Source: Calliopum simillimum
Lineage: Eukaryota > Arthropoda > Insecta > Diptera > Lauxaniidae
Direction: 5' to 3'
Assembly: GCA_951812925.1 (NCBI GenBank)
Contig: OX638368.1
Span: forward strand, 154,676,492-154,740,491
DNA: 64,000 nt
Each line of letters starts with the position of its first letter. Within the stretch, counting starts at the first letter, position 1. The notes beneath the pieces were generated by a model, which made no database searches, had not been told where the DNA came from, and worked only from the letters and a program-made list of their open reading frames with translations. The translations under genes were made by a program, and so were the position numbers. Of the stretch, positions 24,516 through 36,900 are shown one piece after another.

Positions 24516-27500
24516 GATAAACTCTCTGAACAGGATCGCCATTATGGATAAATCATATGGCTCACTAGCGCCGTCTGTTGTGAAAAATTGCCAAATTGTT
24601 AGTTGGTAACACACTCTGGTTTTGAGACATGCTACGCTAGCTACAATCAAATGACCGCCTATTTATTTTCTATTTTTTGTCTGGAAAGGATTTTTTATGC
24701 ACTTTTGGTGAAAAATTAAAAAAAAAAAAATGTTAAATCCCCAAATTTCGGGATTTGACTTAAAAGACTATGTGCATTTTATTTTGTATAGAGCTACAAC
24801 TCTTAGCTTTCTATCATTTAAAAAATGGCTGAGCTGTTAATCTTTTTTCGCTTCTAGGTATAAAACGACTTTTCGGTTGGCCCAAAAAAAATCCTTGGGT
24901 GATGAAGACAAACCGAGTACGCCAAAAATTATTTTTTCGAGTGCCTTTATACATATTTACGTTGGATACCTATGTACATTCACATGCATATGTAAAATAA
25001 ATAAATGTAAAAAGCCACATATTTCTTGCTTGGCCCATAACGCTACAATTTCGCGTGGACAGCGTTTTGTCAGTAGAGAGAAATGGTCCGAATTTTATGT
25101 GCGGTTTGCAATTTTCGTTGAAAATACAATAAAAATGGAGAATACCTTTAGTATGGAATTTTTTTTTCCTCTGCAGACAGGTTTTACTGTACTTTTTTTC
25201 CATAAGACTTTTAATGGCAGCTTCCATTTCACTTTTTTTTTTGTACGAATGTTTTCCTTTACTTTCAACTTTCGACAAGCGGAAGGTCAACAAAATACCC
25301 TACGGTGTGTGTGTAAATGTAAGCGCCTGTGTGCGCTTACCGAGAATAACAACCAATTAAGAGTTAACCGCGTGTGTGTTTGCTGACTTTAATGCAAATT
25401 GCGCTCGAAAAGCAAAAAAACCGAAAATCCATAGGAAGAAAAAATCCAAATTAAGTGAACCAAGCCAAAAGCAATGGGGAATTAAAAAATAAATCCTCTT
25501 TTTTTAGGTTTTGCAGCGAAATAAACGGAAAGGATTTGCTAAAAACTTTGAATTGCTTTTTTTGCGGTTTTCAATTCAAAAAAATATCGAAGTTGTTTTA
25601 AAAAGTGTAAGAAAGAAGTAATCATAAAATTATTATTTAAAAAAGCCGCAAAAGGAACTCAATATTTCAGTTATTGACTTCACTTAAATACACACAAACA
25701 AAAAACATTGGCATAACATAAATACCATTACAATAGGCCACAAATATACAAACAGAGAAAGCCCACAGCAGCAACCAATAAAATCACACAAAATGCCACT
25801 ACAGGAAGAAAAAAAGAAATGACACTGAATGCCAAATTAGATTTTACACGACGGAGTTGATATTAATATAAATTGTCAACACAGGACGACGAGAAAGAGG
25901 AAAATCATAGCAAAAATAAAAAGGAAAGGACGAACGACTACAGCGACATTTTGAGCAGCAGCAGCAAATTACCAACATTAAGTGTATGTGCTTACAGACA
26001 TACTTACACTCACACAAGTGCAGACAGAAAGAGCCAAACCATTTACTACAATGCAAAATTGTAATTTATTTTTATTACAAACTAGGCCAATTTCACTAGA
26101 GCACAACTAAAGTGATTGCTTTACAGTAGGGAAATACGTATATACATAGATACTCGTATATTTATACGTTGGGAAAGTAATAGAGACAAACACACAGGGT
26201 GGATTTGTAGATACGACACCACCCTTCCCTAATCACGCTGAAATGTCATTACAGCATTTACACAGCTTCGCAATTGAATTAAATTGAATATTAGCGTCGA
26301 AGGACATGCTCATCCTGGTTATTTTATTTGCCACATTGTAGTTGTTGTGATTGTTTTCATTGTTTCAATGTTTTTTGTTTGTTTTTTTTCCTCACTTTGT
26401 TTGTAGTGTAATTAGAGAAATGGGTTGTTATTCATTGCTATGAAGAGAAGGCTTCTTTTTGATATTTCATTTCAATATTTCTGATATTTACATTACTGGC
26501 ATTGGTATAACTGGACATGATTTAGAAAGGTTCCCAGTTCCCTGCTTATAAGGTCGAGTACAGGTTTATTAAAACTGTGAAATTAATGCTAAATTCCTCA
26601 TGTTTCATAAACTAAAAATTAAATATTTACAAAAAACTTCAAAACGATACCAATACTTAAAATGAATACTAAAAATAATAAATGCAACTGGTTTGCAAAT
26701 ACGATATTTGAATAAGTTAAAAAAATTATTTAAAATAAGAATTTACTCGAAACGTCGGGATGCTATAATGCCAAAGCAAAAAGGTTGGTCTCCCCGAAAC
26801 AAAACCACTGATCAGCATCATACTTAAAAAAAAAACAATTTTTTTTTTCGAAATTGCCTTGCAAAAATGGTGATCGGTTGAGTTTTTTTTTTCTGGTAAT
26901 ATCTAAAGACCTACATACGTTCGTTAAAAAGAGTTCAAAATATTTCTTAAAGAAGTTTTAGTAGAATAATTGAAATACTTCATTTGAAAAATTTTACTGA
27001 TTTTTCATGAGCTTTAATTTTCTGATATTATACATTAGAATGGTAGGAGCTGAAATATGGTGGGTAAGTACTAGAACGAGGTACTAGATTTCGATGTCCT
27101 ACGGAGAAAAAAAGTAAAACACTGAGGTTTCATGCTTTACGATGGACTATAAATGCCGAAGATAAAAATTTTATTTTTTTTCGAAATTGCCTTGTAAATT
27201 GCTTATTTTTTTGTCTGTAAGGTGGTAGGTACGGTGTAATGTTAATGAGAGGAAATACATGATGGATTCAACTTCACCGCACTGCAAATAAACTATAACT
27301 GAACTGCAATCTATCCTTTCATGTGCTAATTATTCATCTACGGACGAAAAATGGCAACTTCCAGAAATTTTCCCAGCATTTTCAGTTACTGTTTTAAATA
27401 AAGCTTAAAATTTTCTCTACCGACAGAATACAGAGAGTTTGATTTACCATTTTTTTTGGCCAAGCTGCAAATTAAATTTTATTTTCAGATATAAAATATA

Positions 27501-27652
27501 TTTTTAGAGCAAATGTCCGTCATCAAAAACTCTTTTTACCGTTATGTCGAAAAATCAAGTGTTCTATTAATCGAACGTTGGCCACTACCCCAAACTACAA
27601 GATCCCATACAAAAACGGCAAAACGTGGTTGGTGAACATCTCATAGTCCGTC

Positions 27653-29064
27653 GGCCGAAAGGTAAATATCGCCGATACCAGTCGAAAAGCCCATAAGTCT
27701 CGTGAAGCTAAAATTTTCCAAAATTTACCCGGTCCCCAGTACCTCTATGTGACAATATTTTTTTTACTTCACTCTACAGTGCCATAGAGGGGAAGGGGGT
27801 AAATTTTATCGAATTTTAGCGTTACGAGGCTTATATAGCGTTGTCATCCGTTCTGTTTTTTCCGCACCATCCTCTTTTTTTAAGTGTTTTAAGGGCGTTC
27901 GGCATATTTTTTTGTTAGTGTCCAATGTAAATTTAAAGTCCAGGAAACGTCCCCCTTTTCCCTTAAAAACCTTAAATTATCCATTTAGGATTTTTTCAAT
28001 CAAGCACTGTCAGCATCTGTAAAAACTTTCAAATTACAAAATGCACTGCGTTTTTGTATGTATGAACGGGGCTAAATGTTGTATGAAAAGGTCGTTTCAA
28101 TCCTTACATAATTTTTTTTGGAATCCTCGATGAATTTCCTTTAATTCGGTAGTGTCTTTTTCAAACCAATTTTTTGATATGAGGTCAGAAAAAAATACTT
28201 CTCAATACTTCGGAAGGCTTCGGCAGATAAAGCGTAGCAAGCGTCATATGAAAGTAATGCATGTGTTGTCACAAGGGATTCCAATTTTTTGACTTTTTGC
28301 AATCCTACAATTTTCGGGATTAGAAATTTAAGTCCTGGCATTTTTTGGGATTAGTACGAAAGTAAAAATTCAATATAAAAATCCGAGTTCTCTTCTGCTA
28401 ATAAATATTTTCATTTATAAATATTATTGTTGTTAAATATAAATACGTATAAGAAAGTCTTTAAAAAGAATTCCGAAAATCCCTGAATTAACCGATGTGA
28501 ATCGCGAGATTGTTAAGACTACAAAAAGGCCCGGGTCCCGGGACTGGAATCCCTAGATGTTTCATACAAGTATTTGCTTCATAAACCAAATACACTCGTA
28601 AAAAGCTCATACAATTAGCTAAACGTTTCTCATAAAAACGCATAGGGTGACCCAAAATTTTTTTTGTAAAACAAATCTGAAAACTTGTTCTTTCCTTATA
28701 ACTAATCCTCTAGGTGCATTTTTTAATAGTCCCAGCCTCCTCCTACACCTTCCAGAAGCCTTGTAACCTTATGCATTACACCCTGTATATATCTGGATTT
28801 TGTGATATTTTAACCTAAAATTTCCACAAATTTGGTTCCTTCATCATTTTTAAGGTTATTTTACTCAATTAAGGTTTTCATCAATGAAGACATTTTTTTT
28901 TTTCAATAGCAAACTTTGTGCTCTTGTTTTATTACGTAAATGTATGTAAAAAATCGGTCTCTTTTTGTCACCTTTTTTATTGCTTTTTCTAAAATTTGAG
29001 CTGGCAACCCTAGGCTTATGGGCAACCACCTTTCAACTGGTATCGACGATGTTTACTTTCCGGC
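27653..29064. mobile_element. Long inverted-repeat element, about 1.4 kb
   Basis: GCCGAAAGGTAAATATCGCC, then GATACCAG at the left is matched in reverse complement by CTGGTATCGACGATGTTTAC then TTTCCGGC at the right, with CCCATAAG inside both. A second hairpin sits within it: AGCTAAAATTTTCCAAAATT (27708) pairs with the region near 27820, arms about 60 bp. Confidence 0.65.
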
Positions 29065-29480
29065 TTACTGACTGTTATTTTATATTTCAAGATATTTTTC
29101 AGATCAGATGACTTAGTATTTAGTGATCGAAATAGAAAAAAGTTAAGGTGTAGTTTTATACAGCAAAACTTTTGTACTAAACCGCATTCAAAAATCTTCT
29201 TCCAGTTTTATAAAGAAATAGATCAAAATTTGTATAAAAATTTCAATGTTACACAGATATTTTAAAAAATTTAAATTTTTTGCACCTTTGACATTGCACA
29301 TACATGCATGCCTATATTTCTGTCTGTAAGAACGATACATAATTAATATTTTACATTCAAATGTAGAAATATTTTACAACCCCCACCAAAACTTTGATAC
29401 TTTTTGAAAATTAAATTTTGTCCAACCAACTACATACATTTATAAAGAGGAACGAACCACTGTGCTACGTAATGGTGTGT

Positions 29481-29511
<31 letters not shown>

Positions 29512-29567
29512 CACTTAAAATTGTTGCTGTTTTTGGAAACGTTTATTAAGTAAAATTTTATACTTAC

Positions 29568-29712
29568 AGTAAACAACAAGTCGCCATTTATCCTCAATGG
29601 CGCTGTCCATAATGTATTGATTTTCAGCGCGGCATGTCAAATATTTACCATCATCTTCGCGTGTGGGCGTGAAGGTCAATATACTTAAGGCCTGATTGTC
29701 GGGTTCAGAGAA
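29568..29712 (-). CDS. side-family gene, exon with second half of Ig domain 3
   Basis: Acceptor TTTATTTACAG above 29712, donor GTAAGTA below 29568. It starts in phase 0 with FSEPDNQALSILTFTPTRED and continues DDGKYLTCRAENQY, which holds the second Ig3 cysteine. It ends KWRLVVY plus one base. A run of about 34 T bases lies 57 bp below the exon (29478-29511), so it is A-rich in the transcript. Confidence 0.92.
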
Positions 29713-30054
29713 CTGTAAATAAAGATAAAAAAATTAAATGATGACGGAAAAACATTATACTTTTATGTATAGGTAAATATATGATTCATTCGTTTGTATA
29801 ACGCGCGTTGAAAGTTTGTCACGGAAATCCATTAAGAAGTTTACAAAACATTAAATATTAAATGCAAGCTAAAATGCTTACTAACAGAATATAAATAATG
29901 TATTGAATTTAAGGGTGAGGACAGTTCAAGTTATAAACTTGTTGTTCTAAAAGTTTCTTAGACAAAAAAGAAAAAAACTCTTACCAATCTAATATTTATG
30001 CCTAAGTCGAATAGTTTCATTTTATTTATTAAGTAAAATTGAAATTTTACTTAC

Positions 30055-30206
30055 GTTTTTTGCCAGCTTTTTGATTTGTTTATTCCCCTTCCACCAAGTT
30101 ATAATCGCTGATGGTTTTGAGCCGGAAGCTTTACACTCAACATCATAGGTACGATCGGCGGAAACAAATTTTTCCTTGGTGAGTATGTGTACAGCAACGG
30201 GTTTTA
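30055..30206 (-). CDS. side-family gene, exon with first half of Ig domain 3
   Basis: Acceptor TTTGTTTAG above 30206, donor GTAAG below 30055. It opens by completing Leu and reads KPVAVHILTKEKFVSADR, followed by YDVECKASGSKPSAIITWWKG with the first Ig3 cysteine and a double tryptophan. It ends on a complete codon (KLAKN). The short 342-bp intron that follows is the only compact intron in the visible gene. Confidence 0.92.
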
Positions 30207-30936
30207 CTAAACAAAAAAAAAAAAAAAAAATATTAAAAATTTTAAAAGAAATAGTAATTCAAAATCGAAATTCGTGTCTTGTGTTGCATCCGATAAGTAA
30301 AATAAGATTTCTTAAAAAATAAAATAAAATTAAAGCGCATTGCTTGTTAAGCATTTTAGGTCACATTGCTCTACTGGGTGACGATTTGAATGTATATACG
30401 AGATCGATATTGATTTAACAAATTTAAGTGTCACATAAAATCGGTACAATAAAGTGTAATTTGTAGTTGTAGGAATAAATAGTTCACCACTAAAAGTCCA
30501 TTTAAATTTTTTTTTTTTTTTTTTTCACTGTAGGTACATTTTACATCCGGTTGGTTTTCTCTACTTTTTCCCTCTCCCACATTTGCCATATGCAAAACAT
30601 AGACTATGGTATTGCGGTACAGTGGGTTTTTGTGGTTGTTATAAATACATTTTCAACTGAAACACTTTTCAGTAAAATCTCTATTTTGTGGAAATAAAAT
30701 TGTGCCAGTTTGTGTATTATGGGTATTCAAATATTTGTTTCTACTATAGACCGTTATTGAGATATTTTAAAAAAAAACGGATTTTTGTGATTTTTGACCT
30801 TGAAAAACTGTTATAGCTCACATGGGATCAGTGGAGAGTTTTGATGAAATTTATTAATAATGATGTGCACCGATCTTCAGCTATCCCCAAATAATTGAAA
30901 TTTCAAATGAAAATTTAACTGTACTACTAACAGGTA

Positions 30937-32324
30937 TTCTTCTTGACCGTAAACTTAAATGGAAGTTAAATGTTGAAAATAGAATTAGGAAAGCATACGT
31001 TGCTTTCTATTCTTGTAAACGCTTGTTTGGTAAGAGATGGGGCCTTAAACCGAAAATAATTTTTTGGATGTATAAGGCAATCATCAGGCCGATTCTCATG
31101 TACGGAATTTCGCTGTGGTGGAACTCTTTACATAAACAAAGTTATTTGGATATTCTGTCCAGGGTTCAAAGAGTTGCGTGTCTCAGTGTTACTGGGGCTT
31201 TTAAAACTACTGCCACTGCTGCACTGGAAACTCTTCTTCACCTAGAACCACTTGATATTTTTGCCAGAAGCATAGCCGCGAAAAGTGCTATTAGACTTAA
31301 CGAATTGGGTTTCCGGAAATCGAAATTTTTTGATCTTAATAGTATTTTACTCCAGTTTATGGATTGTGATGTAATAGGTGGTACTGACTACCTCTTACCA
31401 CACCTTCTCTTCCCAACGAACTGCAAGGTGGTAATACCTGAAAGAGAAAACTGGGCTCTTTTAAACGCATCTTTTGAAATATACACGGATGGGTCAAAAT
31501 TGGATATAGGCACTGGATCAGGCATTTATTCTAAGCCTTTAGACTTAGCAAAGTCTTACAGACTGCCGAACGACTGTAGTGTCTTTCAGGCAGAGGTTTT
31601 TGCTGTACTTACAGCTTGTGAATTCCTCAATGCCCATAAGTCCCAATTTCTTGGAAGCATAGTTATTTACATTGACAGTCAGGCGGCTATCAAAGCAATC
31701 TCATCAAATTATATCACGTCAAAACTTGTGTTAAGCTGTAGAAATATCCATTGCGATATTAGCGAGGACTATAATTTAATACTTTGCTGGGTTCCAGGTC
31801 ATAGTAATTTCGAGGGCAACGAAATTGCAGATGAACTGGCTAAAATAAGGTCAAACCAAAATGCCCTTTTGGCTGACCTTTCAATAAAAAAAAAACCCAT
31901 TAGCGTAATCAAGGGAAAAATCGAAAATTAATGTATTCAGCTTGCTAATTCTAGATGGTCAAATCTTCAAACTTGCAATCATATAAGATCTATTTGTCCA
32001 TCATATAGTATAAATCGTACTAAGTTTTTAATAGCAATGGAGAAACATAATGTACGGATCTTAATCGGTGCTATTACTAGACATTGTGCCATGGGAATCC
32101 ATGCATCTCGTTTAGGTTTCTCAAATATTTGCGACCTTTGTAGAAGTTGTAAGGACCCTGATATGGAAGAAACAGTCTTTCACATCTTTTGTGAATGTCA
32201 AGCGCTTGCGCTTAGACGTAGAAAGAATTTTGGTCATTTCAATTTGGAATCGCTTGACGCACTGTCTGAGCTTTGTCTTAAATCCATATGGAAGTATATA
32301 TGTACATCCAAGTGGTTCTCTTAG
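30937..32324 (+). pseudogene. LINE ORF2 C-terminal part: end of RT, RNase H, Cys motif
   Basis: The frame is open from the insertion boundary (GILLDRKLKWKLNVE, end of the reverse-transcriptase thumb), through FGKRWGLKPKIIFWMYKAII, to an RNase H domain. RNase H landmarks are YTDGSKLDIGTGSG (first Asp), FQAEVFAVLTACEF (Glu), IYIDSQAAIKAI (Asp) and VPGHSNFEGNEIADELAK (His, Asp). One in-frame TAA at 31929-31931 is the only break: the same frame resumes at once and continues to 32324 through CDLCRSCKDPDMEETVFHIF and CEC, a cysteine/histidine motif common near LINE C-termini. The endonuclease and most of the reverse transcriptase are missing because of the 5' truncation. It cannot move by itself. 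Confidence 0.88.
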
Positions 32325-32437
32325 ACTTTCTCTGCTAAAGCTCTTAGTATCGGGTATACAATGGGCCCTTTCTCGTGGCCTAAGTTAATGATGACAACAT
32401 GTTCATCTCCTGGATCTTACCTAACCTAACCTTACCT
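30937..32437 (+). mobile_element. 5'-truncated LINE with RNase H domain and 12-bp target duplication
   Basis: The insertion is bounded by TACTAACAGGTA at 30925-30936 and again at 32438-32449, a perfect 12-bp target-site duplication. The left end starts inside the coding region, as expected for incomplete reverse transcription. The right end has a CCTAACCTAACCTTACCTTA tail rather than poly-A. The coding content places it in the RNase-H-bearing group of insect LINEs (I/LOA/R1-like). Confidence 0.9.
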
Positions 32438-32733
32438 TACTAACAGGTAAGAAAGTTTGCTTAATGATATCGCTAGACTATCAATCGATGGAGAAAAAAA
32501 AATGCAGATACGTTTAAACAGTTCTGTAGATGTTACCGTGCCGAAATATCTGTAACTTTATTCAATGGAAATTTCACGAAAACTTAAAAGTAAAAACCCA
32601 CAACGATTTACGAAAAAATATGACTTTTTTCCAATTAACGGAAAAGAAAAATTGAACCAAAAAAAAAATCATTTAAGCCAACAGCAATTATTGCTATGTA
32701 ACAACCAAACGATATATTGCTATATATACTCAC

Positions 32734-32937
32734 AGTTGATATCCAGTATGACCACCTTGTTATTTGGGGGAGTCAAATTCGTATTGCTCGCCACACAAAC
32801 TAATCTCGCATTCAAATGTTGTCGTCCAATATTTGGATATGACAAGTGGTTAACTGTCTTTCCATCGGGACGATGCTCAAATGATTCATCAATCACTGTA
32901 TTGTCCAAATACCATGTTACATTCGGACGTGGACGTC
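32734..32937 (-). CDS. side-family gene, exon with second half of Ig domain 2
   Basis: Acceptor AATCCAACAG above 32937, donor GTGAGT below 32734. The reading frame joins the preceding exon to give SGG-RPRPNVTWYLDN, which includes the Ig core tryptophan. The second Ig2 cysteine is in NARLVCVASNTNLTPP. N-glycosylation sequons are visible at NVT and NLT. The exon ends ILDIN plus the first base of a Leu codon. The open frame runs past both splice sites into intron, so the exon limits rest on the splice signals and frame joining, which agree. Confidence 0.93.
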
Positions 32938-33978
32938 CTGTTGGATTGAAAGGATATACACAAATGAATTGAAGCAGCAAAGCGCAAAAGTAAACGAAGA
33001 AACAAAGCAAAATGAAAAGAGCAAAAAAAAAAAAAATACAAAGAAATTGCAAAATAAAACGAGAAAGTCCAGATTTTTTTTATTTTGTTTCAAAGGAAAA
33101 AATGTTTTGTGTTTTTTCATTTTGGTTGCCCCAGTTCATCATCATCATCAACATCATCGTCATGGTCATCGTCATTGCCAGCAGCAGCCATTTAGTGTAT
33201 CCATTAGTTGACGTTGCAGTTGCAGTTGTTTTTTAATTTTTTTTTTTTTTTTTTTGGTGTTGATGGCAATGTTGGTTTATTGTTTGTTGTTGATTTTTTT
33301 GGTCAAGTTCCAACAAAAATATTATACGACGTGCATCCGGTATGAAGTTGGTTACAATTCGGTTGTTCGTTGATGTGCAGCATGTGAAAGATATCGTCAT
33401 ATTCGTACATATTCGTAACACATACGAGAGGATAAAAGAGAGGGAAAAGAAAAAAGAAGAAAAACGAATTCAGTTAGTTAATGCTATTATTGCTTTAAAA
33501 TGCATTATATATTATATGCTGTATTCATCAAGTTTTTAAGATATAAATAATAGGAAAAGCTTTCTTGTCATATCCTTGTAATAATTTAACATTTTGACCA
33601 CAAAGCAACATGTAAATATACATTAGACTGCTTCTTTTTTTATTTTTTTGCTTCCCTTTTGCTCTCAAACATGTTTTTTTGTTAAAGGGATAGAAACTTA
33701 AGATTCTGGTACAAGGAGAACCCATACTATCAATATTTACTGGTGGTGCATCTTATTCCTTAGATTTAAGTATGTATTGTATGGTTAAGAATACTCTTCT
33801 TAACAATTTTGTATATATCTCGTGAAAGAGAAAACTTAGACGAATGGGTCTACAACCATTGGAGAGAACATAAAATTTTTCATAAAAAAATTTCATGTAG
33901 TTTCTCTCGTAAAGATATCACTTCGTTAGTTTTTTGGCTTTTACGGTTTAAAATCGTTTTAAAACTTGACAAAACTAT

Positions 33979-34217
33979 CAGGCATGTTCTGAAATCCGAT
34001 TCATTTCGGAATCGGAATGAAAGCAATTTTCAAGAGCTCCGCATTTCGCTAATTAACACCAAATCAGAATTCTGTTTCGGTAAATCAAATAGGAACCATT
34101 AGCACATTTTATTTGTGGAAAACCAAATCGCATTCCACCTTATTTATCGCAATGCAGAGCTTTTGAAGATTGTTTTCATTCCGATTCCGAAGTAAATCGG
34201 ATTTCAGAACATGCCTG
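33979..34217. mobile_element. MITE with CAGGCATG ends and TAT flanks
   Basis: Arms of about 68 bp: CAGGCATGTTCTGAAATCCG at the left, CGGATTTCAGAACATGCCTG at the right, both flanked by TAT. The arms continue through GGAATCGGAATGAAA and GAGCT. It is related in its ends to 54646-54851. Confidence 0.85.
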
Positions 34218-34839
34218 TATATTTAGTTTTCTCAAATTTTAAGGAGATATAATTTAGTTTATATAAGTAATAGTTTCTCAAGTCTTAAAACGATTTTAAA
34301 CTTTAAAAGCTAAAAAACTAACGAGTACTTTACGTGCCTATACCTCAAAATTATAAGAGACCCTCAAAAACTTAAGTTACCTTAAAAAACTGTTTTTGAA
34401 TGACTTTGTGCACTTGAAAATTTGTAGCTCAGTTATTTCTTAGCCCATTTTGCATTTTTTTTATGATTTGGAAATAAGAATTCATGACCATTCTAAGAAT
34501 ATATACTATAGCTTAAGTCTAACGGAACATGTAAAGATTTTAAAGAAAAAGTTAGAGTTTGGAAAAAAAAAATTTTCGTATTTGCAGTGTCAAGTCTTTT
34601 TAAAGCAATACTTTGAAAGTTTAGGCATATAGGTTTTAGTTTATTAATAAAGTCAATACAATTTTCAATAAAAGCAATCATTATTGATCGAAATTGGTAG
34701 AAAATCGTAGATATAACGATTCTTTTTATACATCCCATATTAAAAATTTTGAATAATAAGAAATGCTTGCCGGATCTTTTCCATTTTCAAGATAAGTAAT
34801 AGACTGATTTAAAGAAAATGAATTTTTGCAACCACCAGT

Positions 34840-34935
34840 AAAATTTTTTGTAGAATATTTTCGTCGTACATTTTAACCCATTTTAACCAAGTATTTAGAA
34901 AAAGGTGTCAAAAAGACCCATAAAAACAAGACCTA
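34840..34935. repeat. Fragment related to the 38-kb foldback element
   Basis: GTAAAATTTTTTGTAGAATA and AAAAGGTGTCAAAAAGACCC then ATAAAAAC match, in reverse orientation, the centre of the foldback element near 38820-38920. Confidence 0.6.
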
Positions 34936-35050
34936 ATGGGTTAATAACTACACAAAATTGTATTAAGAATCACAAAAACTCGTTTTCTTAAAATCAGTCC
35001 TTTTAAACGGGAAAGACTAGGCAAGCATTCTTTATTGTTTAAAAATAATA

Positions 35051-35695
35051 CACAGAAAAAAAAACTGACGGTAAAATTAACTATAAATTTTGTATTCTAT
35101 AGTTTTTCAAATTTTCTATAGGAAACAAAAACAACAATTCAAAATTTCGGAATCAGCTTTACTTTTCTACAGTTGAATTCAACTGTACATTTTGTATTCC
35201 ATAAATTTTTTTTTTTCATATGAATAACATTTTGAATTGAGTTTTTAACAGGTTTATAAAATTCTCACATTGTTTAAGAATAAATCAACATAAGTTTGCT
35301 AGAGTTGTACTGATATTTTGCCATTTGAAATGGTATAGCCGTAGAAGTTGTTTGCTACAATTTCTACGACTTTTTGGAAATGGCTAGTTACAGCCCTTCT
35401 GGGGTGCTAACTATTAAACCGTTCCAGTTTATATTGTTAGCTGACCTTTTAAGAAGGTTATTTTTACTGTAACTGCGTTTGATAGTTTCTAAACCGAGTA
35501 AACTGTCAATTTACAGTTCTACGGTCAAAATACAAAAACTCCGGGTTGGTGCAATTTCTATCGAAAATCTAGGTTAAATTAACTGTTTTCACAGTACATT
35601 TTACTGGACTGCACAGTCAATTTAACCTTTACTGCGGGTTGGTGCAATTTCTATCGTTGAAATCGGTTGGATTGACCGATATTTTTTTTTCTGTG
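35051..35695. mobile_element. Putative 645-bp MITE with CACAGAAAAAAAA ends, TA flanks
   Basis: CACAGAAAAAAAAA follows TA at the left and its inverted form precedes TA at the right. Inside, GGGTTGGTGCAATTTCTATC occurs twice (35542 and 35636). Confidence 0.55.
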
Positions 35696-35817
35696 TAGTT
35701 TCTAATAAAATAAGATTTTTCAAAAAAAATGGTAGCATCTTCAGTTTTCAACCAATTTTAATAAATGTTGATTAATTTTATTTGAAATTGTAAGTTCTTT
35801 ATGATTACATTGAAATA

Positions 35818-36474
35818 CAGCCTTGGCCAAAAGTATAAGGCACTCCTAAAAATGCATAATGATGTTTTTATAATTGAGAAATGAATAAATGCTGATGCCT
35901 GATTTACTAACCATTACACAAAACAATAATCGGCATTTAAGACCATAAAACATATGGTAACTTTAAATAAAAGGCTCGGTTTTTTCGCCTTTTTATTGGT
36001 CAATGTTTTTTTTTTCTGTACTCCAAGACGTAAAACAGCTTTTATTTTTGTTTAAGTCAAAAATTTGACAACTACTTGATTTTACAATGCCAGAAATAAG
36101 CGATAAGAGTTAGAAAATCAATAGTTAATTGGTCACAATTAAGCACACCACAATATATACTGATTTTCTAACTTTTATCGCTTATTTTTGGCACTGTAAA
36201 ATCGATTAGTTGTCAAATTTTTGACTAAAACAGAAATAAAACCTTTTTTACTCCATAGAGTTCCGAAAAAAAATTAAAAAACATTGAACAATAAAAAGCT
36301 AAAAAAAAGCGAGCCTTTTTTTTTTGTCACTACCTTAAAAAAAATGTCGCTTATTGCTTAATGTAATGGTTAATGAACCCGACATCGCATTCATGATAAG
36401 CATTTAATCATTTCTCAATTAGAAAAGCATGAAGTATGCACTTTTTTGGTGCCTTATACTTTTGGCCAAGGCTG
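35818..36474. mobile_element. Tc1-type MITE, 657 bp, with long inverted arms
   Basis: Both ends read CAGCCTTGGCCAAAAGTATA then AGGCAC, each flanked by TA. The CAGNNNTGGCCAAAAGT style is typical of Tc1-like transposons. The two halves are largely self-complementary (for example TTGACAACTACTTGATTTTA against its inverted partner near 36210). There is no open frame, so it is non-autonomous. Confidence 0.88.
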
Positions 36475-36739
36475 TATATGCCTTACACTTCAAAGTGTTG
36501 CTTAAAAACGACGTTTAACTGTAAAAAGCAAAATTTTTTTTCGAAAATTCTTACTTTCCTCTAAAATATCTTCAAATATTTCCATTAGACTTAAGCTATT
36601 GCCATGAATTAACCTTTCTAAATCAGTGAAAAATGCAGAATCGGCTAAGGAATAACGTGGAAAAAAGAAGAAACAATTCAAAACAAAAATAATCATTATC
36701 GATGCATTTGTCGATGCTGAATCCTTAAAATTGGTCTAT

Positions 36740-36900
36740 CACATATTATTTTTGAGATATCGGTCCCCTTAATTTTCAAGAATGTTCAAAAACACGACTT
36801 TTGAGGTTCTATAGAAGATGTACAAAATTGCTTTGCTCTTTTCTATTAAATGCATCATTTAGTACTGTTATTCTCATTTTGAAGAAGAATAAAAGTTTTA
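36740..36900. repeat. Fragment related to the inner foldback at 39.3-41.2 kb
   Basis: AAACACGACTTTTGAGGTTC and TTAAATGCATCATTTAGTAC match, in inverse orientation, sequence near 40170-40245 of the inner foldback. Confidence 0.55.

Larger units (their letters stand above)
19549..29567 (-). other. Intron between the Ig3b and Ig4a exons (10 kb)
   Basis: It contains a truncated MITE copy (19762-19950), a 36-bp minisatellite in two blocks (20421-20995), the longest copy of the tandem-unit repeat (about 23270-24112), a tRNA-like segment (about 24430-24515) and a 1.4-kb inverted-repeat element (27653-29064). From 24550 to 27600 I see nothing beyond simple sequence and short open frames. Confidence 0.75.
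30207..32733 (-). other. Intron between the Ig2b and Ig3a exons (2.5 kb)
   Basis: About 1.5 kb of this 2.5-kb intron is a single LINE insertion on the opposite strand to the host gene (30937-32437). Without it the intron would be about 1 kb. Confidence 0.85.

Noticed and set aside
24877..25386. 169-codon open frame on the plus strand
   Set aside because: Begins at a TTG, is rich in Phe/Lys from poly-T and poly-A runs, and shows no recognisable motif; likely chance.
29478..29511. Poly-T run considered as a retroposon tail
   Set aside because: No target duplication or element body was found beside it; treated as a simple repeat.
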